NCBI GenBank assembly: GCA_914767715.1
Contig: OU612071.1
Coordinates: forward strand, 5,272,001-5,332,000
Length of the DNA stretch: 60,000 bases
Source of the DNA: Membranipora membranacea
Lineage: Eukaryota; Bryozoa; Gymnolaemata; Cheilostomatida; Membraniporidae
Direction: 5' to 3'
Below are positions 50,545 through 60,000 of the stretch, piece after piece. The notes under the pieces are model-generated. The model was not told where the DNA came from. It ran no database searches and saw only the letters and a list, made by a program, of their open reading frames with translations. The position numbers were made by a program, and so were the translations under genes. The first letter of the stretch is position 1; each line of letters opens with the position of its first letter.

Positions 50545-50866
50545 ATCATAGTATGGTTGATAAACAGCATAATTTATTGCCTGGCTGATAGCCGTGTGAA
50601 ACAAACTCTTTGACTGGCAGGTTTCCGTTAGGCTTTATGCGTTCATCCTAACAATTTAGATAGCAGGAAAAATAAGCCAAGCCCATGCTGGCTATGCATA
50701 AAAAATCAAGGTATGGTTGATAAACAGCGTTTTTTTTATTGCCTGGCTGATAGCCGTATGAAACAGACTTTTCGACTGGCAGGTTTCTGTTAGGTTTTAC
50801 ACGGTCATCCTAACAAGTTGGATAGCAGGAAAAAATAAGCCAAGCCCATGCTGGCTATGACTATGG
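50545..50866. repeat. Tandem repeat of about 155-160 bp, two copies
   Basis: Both units contain 'tatggttgataaacagc', 'attgcctggctgatagccg' and 'aagccaagcccatgctggct'. The last part recurs once more at about 50979. A fragment of the transposase 3' coding region (matching about 52037-52105) lies between, at about 50905-50967. Confidence 0.75.
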
Positions 50867-51054
50867 TTTCAAATTGAAAATGAACTGTGACAACAATTTC
50901 TTTGCCCTTCATCGGTGCTTTCCCCTCGGCTTTGTTTTTTAAGAGGTAACAATTACCTTACTCAACGGGAATATTTAAGCCAAGCCCATGCTGGCTGTTC
51001 TGACGAGGAAGAATCTCCCGACAATTTGATAGATAAGTAACAAGAACACATAGT

Positions 51055-52060
51055 TTATTGTTTTGAATATAAGTATATAATGCACAAAACTGAAAATCCC
51101 TTGACTATATTTCAAAATGAAAAGTCACGATGATTTCTTTGTTGGGGATTTGCCCTTCATCGGTGCTTTCCCCTTGGAAATGATGCAACAGGAGGTAGAA
51201 AATAAGAATGTGTAATTATATAGTGTACATGGAATAAAAATTGACTTGACTATGTTTTCAAAATGAAAATGAAGTCATGATGATTTCTTTGACAGGGATT
51301 TGCCCTTCATCGGTGCTTTCCCCTTGGAAATGATGCAACAGCAGGTAGAAAATAAAAATGTGTAATTATATAGTGTACATGGAATAAAAATTGACTTGAC
51401 TATGTTTTCAAAATGAAAATGAAGTCATGATGATTTCTTTGACAGGGATTTGCCCTTCATCGGTGCTTTCCCCTTGGAAATGATGCAACAGCAGGTAGAA
51501 AATACAAATGTGTAATTATATAGCGTACATGGAATAAAAATTGACTTAACTATGTTTTTTAAAATGAAAAGTCATGATGATTTCTTTGACAAGGATTTGC
51601 CCTTCATCGGTGCTTCCTCCTTGGAAATGATGCAACAGCAGGTAGAAAATAAAAATGTGTAATTATATAGTGTACATGGAATAAAAATTGACTTGACTAT
51701 GTTTTCAAAATGAAAATGAAGTCATGATGATTTCTTTGACAGGGATTTGCCCTTCATCGGTGCTTTCCCCTTGGAAATGATGCAACAGCAGGTAGAAAAT
51801 ACAAATGTGTAATTATATAGCGTACATGGAATAAAAATTGACTTAACTATGTTTTTTAAAATGAAAAGTCATGATGATTTCTTTGACAAGGATTTGCCCT
51901 TCATCGGTGCTTCCCCCTTGGAAATGATGCAACAGCAGGTAGAAAACAAAAATGTGTAATTATATAGCGTACATGGAATAAAAATTGACTTGACTATGTT
52001 TTCTAAATGAAAAGTCATGAGGATTTCTTTGACAGAGATTTGCCCTTCATCGGTGCTTTC
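51055..52060. repeat. Tandem array of about 150 bp, seven units
   Basis: Unit starts marked by GTCATGATGATTTCTTTGAC lie at about 51124, 51274, 51424, 51571, 51721, 51868 and 52014, a spacing of 146-150 bp. Units 51571 and 51868 resemble each other (AAGGATTTGCCC, TTAACTATG), as do 51424 and 51721, suggesting a dimer of about 297 bp as the later copying unit. On the minus strand every unit encodes the last residues of the transposase-like gene (KGKSLSKKSS and stop). The remainder of each unit resembles the exon 1-intron 1 boundary of the P2X7-like gene (about 48232-48300). Confidence 0.85.
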
Positions 52061-53005
52061 CCCTTGGCTTTGCCTTTTTTAGGGGTAACAATTACCTTAC
52101 TCAAATCGTCATCTGCTGCAGCTGAGCTGGGTCTTCCTCTACCAGGCTGTTTCTTAGGCTTTGGAGTAGCTTGCTGCACTGCTGCTGCGGCTGAGCTGGG
52201 TCTTCCTCTACCAGGCTGTTCCTTAGGCTTTGGAGTAGCTTGCTGCTCTGCTCTAGAGATGTTGCCTCTGCCACGGCCGCGGCTTCGCTTGCGGCTTTCT
52301 GCAGATCTTTGTGTCAGTGTAATGTGATGAGGTTTTGCCAACCCACCTCGTCTTTTTTTTCCATTTCAGTCTCCACTTCTTTGATGGAATCACATCGAGG
52401 TCCTTTCGACGCGACTGTTGGAGGCTCAATATCATTGAGGAGAGGCCGTGTTCTGTTTTTCACATAACCATCCAGGCATTTGTAAATGTAATCTATGTAA
52501 CCTGTAACAATTAGATTGAATTAATTAACTTCTTGTAATGTTGAGCGGACTTCCAGTCAAGTGTAGTAGGTTATCAATGTTTGCTGACTAACTACACCAG
52601 TTTGCAGTCTGAGCACTCGATGTCGGCTGGTAATGATATTTGGGTGTTTCTGGTAGTTGTGGCTCCTCAAAATGACTAGTAATACAACATTATGTTTTGG
52701 ATCTTTCTGCAACTCGAACTGTTGTTGTCTGGGGAAACTTTTTCAATTTACCATTATTTCATCATGATAATGAATTTTGACTCACTGTATGTGGCGTCCT
52801 CTCTTACTAACTGAAGTGTCGGGGTTTGTTTGGTGGCTTTCGAGCGGTGTATTACTTTCCTCGGTTTGGTAGGATCACTTGCCATCATCTTTACCGACCG
52901 CTGGCAATTTTCGTTATGGTGTAAAATGGTCAGCTGTGTTCTAAAAATAAGTTGAGATTTATCAGATTATATTTATGAAACAACCAAGCGTGAGAATTTC
53001 ACAGT

Positions 53006-53121
53006 AATTTATTATTATTTTTCATGTTATAGACTACTAAGCACTTGTACAGACAGGTTTCATAAATAAAACCTGTCTCATTCAAGTGCTTCGTTGGTGT
53101 TTAACATGAAAAATAATAAGA
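53006..53121. mobile_element. Small foldback element, about 115 bp
   Basis: The left arm TTATTTTTCATGTTA ... AAGCACTTG ... ACAGGTTTCAT is mirrored by the right arm AAACCTGTCTCATTCAAGTGCTT ... TAACATGAAAAATAA. It lies in an intron of the transposase-like gene. Confidence 0.7.
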
Positions 53122-55047
53122 TATTTCCGGCAATTTCAGTGTGATTCCCACCGGAATTTCAGTGTGATTCCCACGCTTGGATGTTGCAAAATCAATCACA
53201 AAATTAATCCCCAATCAAAGTCAACTACCAAAACGCTGTATGCTCGTGAGCCTGTATATTGCAGTGTAGTTGGGCTCACTGTCACTAGTGGTCTCTAGTA
53301 TGTTTTTACATAATCCTTGTTGCTTTACTTTACTCATGGCAGTGGAATGGTGGACTGATGTTTTGCACTTTGTGATTAATCATGATTGACCAGTGGGCTT
53401 ACTTACTTGGTGTTCCTAAGATTTGTTACAACATATTACACAGGACCCACAACTATTATAGAAAAATTATCCCTGTTGTAATCCACATGCAGACGATCAT
53501 GTGTGCATACCTAGTGTGTTTAGTTAGCGCACCAGTCTGTGTAAAGTTCTTACCATGAAAGCATTCCAGAGTAGGAAAACCCCTCCATTTTGGGTGCATT
53601 ACGGTTGAGTTTGCCATGAAAGCTTTCCAACTCTCCTGTCGAGGTCCCACTGGCCATGTTTATTGCCTTCATAAACCCTTTCTCCCACAGTACCTTTCTC
53701 GTTTCCAAGTCAAGCTACGTTCTGTAATGAGGAATCACATGTGGCAACTTGATTCGTCTTTCAAAATAAATCATCGATTCAGAATTGAGCATATGTATGG
53801 CAAGTGCATAGGGAAACTTATTGCAGAATTAGCCACTTTCAAGACAGGTGTTTAAATAGCACTTATTTGCTGATCTGTGGGCCTGTTTCCTTGCAAATCT
53901 GGGTGGAAAATGCATAATCATAACAAACAGAGCATAGGCTAATTCAAATGTCAACGAACCTGGAACAATCCACTCAACAACAAGTTCTTCCCCTTGCTCG
54001 TTGTACCGAACTTCTTCATCTGGGTATTCACATTTTCCAATTCTGTCTCCCTCCAAGTCATGGATGTTGCAAATATGATTTGCGCATGACTTCCACCATG
54101 CCAACCGTTGGTCACCTGGAAAAGTGTTGGTGATAACATGCCATAGGTGGGCTATAATTGCTGGTATCCAGCGGCCAATTTGCTTGAACCCAACTTTCTT
54201 TGTGGACAACTTATGAAGTCTCTTCCGCAGTCCTACAACAGATTTGTTAACAAAAACATCAATAAGCCATAACTAGCATGATTTGCAGCCACTCAAAAAT
54301 CCAAGTGTTCCTAGTAAACAATGAAATGACAGAGTGTGAAATTGTCATGCAATAATATTACAGAATCAAGGCTTGTCTACTCATTGATAATCAGAAGATA
54401 ACTCTTTGGTAATCCATCAGATGAGGATAACTGGATTCATAGTCACAATCTATCTATTCTCGAAATTCATTGTCATAGTGTAGGATAATTTTTCATGTCT
54501 CTTGTCTACAGCAACAGCATTTATTTACTGCTTATTTGTGGTATTTCGACCAGGAAGAAACCACAGTGTCATGTCTTGTTTACATTGCGGTAATATTATT
54601 ATGCTATGAGAGCAATGAACTAAACCTCCATAGGAAAAACAACTGCAGTCACATGACCAATTGAGGTGTGTGCAGTTGGTTCAGAGTTGTCCTCTCAAAA
54701 ACACACTAAATTGGAAACATAACTCCATGATAGCCCAAGTTCTTTTGTAGCAATTAGGGGTGGGTTACACTGAATACACTGACTCACTAGAAAATAACCG
54801 CAATTAGGTTTAGGTTTAGTTCATTGATGAGAGTAGGGTGCATTTATAATATTGTTATTGCGATGACTGTCTGCATGTGTGATATGGATGGATAGATTTG
54901 GGTAATAAAATATTTACGCTGAGTTCTATTAGGATATAAGCTACTATAAACATGATACAGTGTTACTTTTTGAGATTCTAGCATACCTTTTGTGAGATGC
55001 CAAGTATCAAAGTAGTGTTTGACAGCCTTCCAAGAATTCATCATATA

Positions 55048-55249
55048 CCCTACAGGTAGAAAAGTTTCATTGTCTGCTCATGACCATTATTCATGGTTGA
55101 AACAAATCGCGAGTTGTCCTCTCTCGCGAATTTTGGTGACATTGTTATTGTTATTGTACATTGTTATTCATGGTTTAAAGACATCGCGAGAGGACAACTC
55201 CGCGAAACCGCGAACCCTTTAAACAAGTGAAACTTTTCTACCTGTAGGG
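55048..55249. mobile_element. 202-bp Tc1/mariner-type MITE inside a coding exon
   Basis: The 22-bp ends CCCTACAGGTAGAAAAGTTTCA are perfect inverted repeats, flanked by TA at 55046-55047 and 55250-55251. Ignoring the element plus one TA gives an exon of 187 bp, exactly the length needed to keep the frame between TTDRHVSVKAY and NSWKAVKHYFDTWH. The insertion therefore split a working exon. The ends share the CCCTA-AGG pattern with the MITE at 39492-39791. No coding capacity. Confidence 0.9.
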
Positions 55250-58200
55250 TACGCCTTCACACTGACGTGGCGGTCTGTTGTAAGCTGTTCGACAGCGACA
55301 TTGTTTAGATCAAGATATGCTCTGCAGCGTTTCAGCCCCTCTAGTTCCGTGGCTGAAGAGGAAGTTGTCTCTGTACACTGTGAGAAAAATAGATAAAAAA
55401 ATGTGTTCTTGTGCTAAAGTTTTGGCATCAAATTATTCAAAAAGCCAAAGCTGATCTTGTGTTATGTGTACACTGGAATAAATTCTTCTCATAGAACGGA
55501 ATTATCAGGATAACCTTATACAGTTCGGACACTCAACACAGGGATCGATCTGACATTGATCTGATCGGCTGTCCCTGCTAGCATGAATAATATAGCCTAG
55601 GAATTTATCTTGTTTACAAAACTGCAAACAGTAATAAATTGCTTTCAGCGTCAATGATTTGGGCTTTTCTAGAATGCCACAGGGACTGGCTATTTTTGCA
55701 AACTCGTTGTTTGGCAAAATAAAGGTAATTATACCATTCCAGATATGGAGTTCAATGATTCTGTATCACACTGATGTCACCATCCACATCTATCCAAAAC
55801 AATTTATTTTCACTGTATGATGCAAGATAAATTACCTTTAACAAACTGTTTGCAACAATTTTACTGGTTGGGGCGCACATAAATGTGTAGATGCCATACA
55901 TGGCATTGTGGCCAGGGGAGTCGAACCGCCAATCGCCATTCAGTTTTAGTGGCTGCTGTAGTTTGGCTCTCTCCTCCGCCATCCTCTTCTCATACATCTC
56001 CCTCACAACCTTATCAAAAGATAATTCAGGCTATTAAAACCTGGAGATCCCTTAGTCAACGAAATAGCACAATGTAAATTCTGCTAAAAACCATCTCTGG
56101 CTACAGAAATTATAGATTTTTACTCTTTCAGCAATATAACATAATTGGGACTCAGAAGGCCACATCTGTCATATGTTGTAAACACTATCACAGGTCATGG
56201 TCCATTCAGAGAACACTTAAACTAAATGAACATCTCGACGAGTCTTCCTGTCCTAAATGCGGTGCGATATCGAACACAAATATCTGCTTTTTTTTGACTG
56301 CCCAAATTACTCAAAATTCAGAGAGAAAACACTCAAACTAGATAGGATATAAAAACCATAAAACCAAACTTTGCATTAAGGTGATGGATCTGGCTGACTT
56401 TATAAATTGTCTGATAGATTTACTACCATTATATACAAAATCAAATTTGTCCGGGGCCTTTGTAGACAATGAGTGCAATATATCGCCATATTCTGAATGA
56501 TTTATCCCATTCCATCTCAATCCCCCTCACAAGACAAGACATAACATAATGGATCATAGCAACATGATTTCTTGGAAACTTGACTTACCCCATGTACATA
56601 CTCCCGTTGGTATTTGAAGAATGTTCCGGGGCTCACTGTTGAGACATTCAGGAAGTTGAAGGCTCGTAAAAATTTAGTTGGAAGGCAGCCAGTGAAGGGT
56701 ATGGCGGCACACAGGAGGACATTGAGAATGGGCAAACCATTCACCTTTTCACTGTTAGCCCACTCTCTGACATGACCGCATTTGTCACTCTGGCAAGATA
56801 TTTTGAAAGGCACGTAGCACCCATATGCCTGCTGCTGCTCCACCAAAGCCTCCATGCCACATCGTATACACGGCTTCAATAGTTGAAGGAGGTTGTCTTG
56901 GCAAACAATGAACTTCTTCTCATCATACCATGAAGTTCCCCTGTAAATATAAAAATACCTGTCAATATCCATCACAACATCGTAAGAACAATTTTCTAAC
57001 CAGCTTTGTATATGTAGCTCCCTGGTATGTGTTTACAGTTCATTTGATTTTTTTCTACAATTCATCGTTATGTTGTTTTGCAACAATAAAAAAACGCAGT
57101 GTGTTATCATAAAATGATATTTCAAATTCCCGTTACTTTTATAATGATTTTTTATAGTAACTAGCATATTTTAAGAATTTTCAACTTTCTTTTCATCATT
57201 GTTTATTGAAGCACAACACCATTACTTTAATCAAGAAATTTAATTTCTTGTCTGAATATATCAAATCAATAAAATAATTACACTCACAATGTTTTGTACA
57301 CTGCTTCATTCTCCTCCATGTCATCTATGTTCTGGACATTTTCTTCTGAGCTCGCCTCGTACTCAGAGCTGCCATATTCATGAATCTGGTGAACACAAGG
57401 ATATGCACTCAAATACAGGTTTACATTTAAAACTTAGTATAGGATATATGGAATCTTCATAAAATTGACTACATCCATAACCCGTTATTGCAGTCAAGTC
57501 CAACGATCTTCACAAGGAGTCTGGAATGACGCCCTGAGTTCAAACGTCTGTACATGTGAGGGACTTAGACTAAACTGACATATTATGCTGATAGTTTAAT
57601 CTGGATATCAGTGTGGCGTATAAAAGGCATTTTTGAGGTTATAAAAGGTGTCAATACCCTGCTGAAGTTTTCACAAAGACAAAGCCAATCTTATTGTGAG
57701 AACTCAACTGGTACCCACAGTAGGGCTGATGATGATGATGATGAAGCTTTTTCTGATGTTTCTAGGGAAGTATCTGGAGGATGATCATCAGCAGAAGGCC
57801 TAGATGGTGCAGGAACAATAACTATAGGTACTGATTTCGCTGGCTGACTAGGAGATTTTATACTTTGTAGTCTTTTCACAGTTTTATTCTCTTCAAGTTC
57901 CTGTTGCCTTTTAGCTGCTCTGGTCTCGCTGAAATTCTTTATACCAGTCCTAAAATAAAAGTGTGGTTTCAAGTGAACCTGCTAAGTTCTTACATCCCCA
58001 CTTTGATGTGGGCAGACAGGATTACGTCATGTGATGTCAACAACTAAAGGATACAAATTAGATAAATGCATCACGCAGTGGATTGAATTAGAGCAGGGCT
58101 GCCGAACCAGTAACCCTAGGGCTGCATGCGGCCCCATTTTTATGCGGCCCTCAACCCTTTTGATAAAATCGCGTCGTAGCGAAAACAAATTTCACCCCTA

Positions 58201-60000
58201 CGTTTATTACTTTCGCCTTTTGTACAATAATAAGGAGCGCTGTACATCTAGTCACAGTATTTTGAAATAAATTCCCCACTGCAGAGATGGAATACTGCAC
58301 GCCCATATATGTGTGTTTGATTTATGGTTGGGCACCCATGAATTAGAGTATCAATTTGACTTCATTTAACTGTGACAGTGCTTCATTCCGAAGGAGCGAT
58401 TTGTTTAAATATGAATAATTGACTTACTGATTATATTCTGTCTGTGTGTGGATATTTGCTTGTTTGACAATATCAACCTGGCAAGCTAAAAGAGATAATA
58501 ATAGAAATAATAAATATAAAAACCGAATTGAATATAGACGCGATGGGCAGGCGTAGGTAAAACAGTTGTGTAGAAGATACAGCAGATATCAATAACAATG
58601 TTCTGTAGTATTTATCAACTGGTCGGGTTAACATTTAGTCAGCGAGTTACAGCATTGCATGATGCATGGTTATTTTTATGAATACTCTACTCCTCTATGG
58701 TATTAATACCTGTTATGAATACCACAGAGGAGTATCGTATTCGCATGATATGCATGCTTGAAACTTCTAAAATTATCTCTAGCAAAATTTTTCTCATCTT
58801 CTTTACTTTACGTAGACACCCACCCTAACTAACCAAGATCGATTGTTAGCTAACATTATGTCAAGGCAAGACAAACAAATAACCTGCAGCAATATTTGAA
58901 TAAATCCCTCGTTATGTTATCTATTCAAAATTTGTAACATAACTCCTGAGCAACCGATTACCTACCCTGACTGTGCATGTGAACAGCACCATAAACTCTC
59001 AAAGGCACAGCCACCATCCCTCTAGGTCGAGTTTGACTGCTGTATGTTTGTACAAGAGATCTCAAGAAGACTGGATTATCTGAAGATGGAGCAGGTGAGA
59101 CTGAAATGGCTGGAGGCTGGTGAGTGGGAAGTATCATCTGTACTGGGTTTGTAGGGGTTGAAGATGTAGGCACTGCCTCAGACAGAGTTGGTATTGTATG
59201 AACCAATACATCATCAGGCTCAACATTGGTCGGGGAAGACGGATACAAGTCAAGATTGGGCAGATAGGGATCCGGGACTTGTGACTGCAATGGAGAGGGA
59301 AGGTCTGAGCTCATGTCAAGTGCAGGTGCAGCTATTCCAGTCACTGGGGTTAAAAGGCTAACTTCAGACACCTCAGTTGTTTCCGAGTAAGGTACTTCTG
59401 AAGGAGAGCCCGTCTGTTCTCCAATAACTATACCGCCTCCCTTCTGCTGGTGTACATCTGACTGGCTACTTGTTCCCTCACCAAGTGCAAGCACTCGTCG
59501 GGATTTCTTAGATGACCTGTGATAATTTATCAGAGTGAAATCTTCAAAAGCTTGGAATATATTTAGTTGTGATTAATTAGCTAGTAATCAACTAGCTAAG
59601 AGGTTTCTTAGTAGGGAACCCTGCTAATAAAAAAATAATTTTGCAATAGATAAGGTGAGGGGTGGGTTTGTCTCATAATAATGATACCGCACATTCAGCA
59701 CTTTTATTAGTATTATATTAGTATATTTTTTATATTCATATTTTTATATTTATTATTTATCCAATCTAAAAATATCAGGCATTAGTTGGTAATAACATGT
59801 TTCTCATGTTATAAAGCTGGTATACCTCCTGATAGGCTTTGCTGTCAATGTGTTTTGATTAGCAGCTGCAGATTAATATGATTTATGTGTCAAACTTACG
59901 GCTCAGGTTCAGACAGAAGACTGCTAATGATAGACTCTCTCTCTTCCTTTGTAGGAGTAAAAACATGCTTCTTTCTTGGTGTTGGCATATCATCAGGAAC

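Larger units (their letters stand above)
52015..60000 (-). pseudogene. Kolobok-like DDE transposase gene, multi-exon, damaged
   Basis: Exons from high to low: 60000-59900 (5' partial), 59516-58966, 58485-58428, 57949-57715, 57385-57288, 56940-56589, 56009-55836, 55377-54987, 54232-about 53960, 53714-53554, 52940-52786, 52501 onward. The N-terminal third is Pro/Ser/Thr-rich and disordered. The core has a Cys cluster (PCIRCG, CQSDKCGH), WRFDSPGHNAMYG (likely first Asp), TTDRH (second Asp), HYFDTWHLTKG, AHLWHV and GELESFH (likely Glu), then HHNEN. This matches a transposase-like family common in invertebrates that I identify, tentatively, as Kolobok-like. The tail has two copies of PKPKxQPGRGRPSS, an AT-hook-like motif. 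Lesions are a MITE at 55048-55249, a TGA formed across the 53554/52940 splice, and a frame change at an A8 run near 52355. The junction after 53960 is unresolved. Confidence 0.65.

Noticed and set aside
51055-52060. A CRISPR-like array
   Set aside because: The units are long and contiguous, without unique spacers between short repeats, and the DNA is metazoan. It is a tandem satellite.
52007-52327. Plus-strand 106-codon frame rich in Pro, Gly and Leu
   Set aside because: It is the antisense shadow of the repeated AT-hook tail on the minus strand; its repeats mirror that coding repeat.

Overview
This is AT-rich metazoan DNA with short spliced exons, GTRAGT-type donors, TTTNCAG-type acceptors, AATAAA signals, tRNA-derived SINEs and many short inverted-repeat elements. 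No prokaryotic gene organisation is seen. The compact introns, base composition and an expanded IL-17-receptor-like family suggest an early-branching invertebrate, most likely a demosponge. That assignment is an inference. All gene models below were joined by hand from splice signals and reading phase.

The core of the window (1-43100) is a duplicated two-gene locus. Each copy had a plus-strand single-pass membrane receptor with two fibronectin-like ectodomains and a SEFIR-like cytoplasmic domain, followed by a convergent minus-strand gene for an NHL beta-propeller protein with a Thr-rich stalk and a Cys-containing C-terminal module. In the left copy, receptor A (2302-9058) is intact apart from a first exon that lies outside the window, but the NHL gene is wrecked (10039-11443). 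In the right copy, receptor B (27037-38154) and the NHL gene (40838-43095) both read through. Between the copies lies a short paralogue, gene C (21264-24071), with a signal peptide and only the first ectodomain; it looks secreted. SINEs, foldback elements and a 21-bp hairpin present in one copy but not the other record insertions since the duplication.

The middle, 43100-48100, has no supported gene. It holds an inverted-satellite block and a roughly 2-kb element with long terminal inverted repeats.

The right end, 48100-60000, holds two decayed genes. A plus-strand gene with a P2X7-C-tail-like zinc-binding domain (48111-49658) has one frameshift. A long minus-strand, multi-exon gene for a Kolobok-like DDE transposase (52015-60000, 5' end outside the window) has a 202-bp MITE inside a catalytic-domain exon, a stop codon made at a splice junction, and a frame break in an A8 run. 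Between them lie a 285-bp foldback element and a 150-bp tandem array whose unit joins the 3' end of the transposase gene to sequence resembling the exon 1-intron 1 boundary of the P2X7-like gene.
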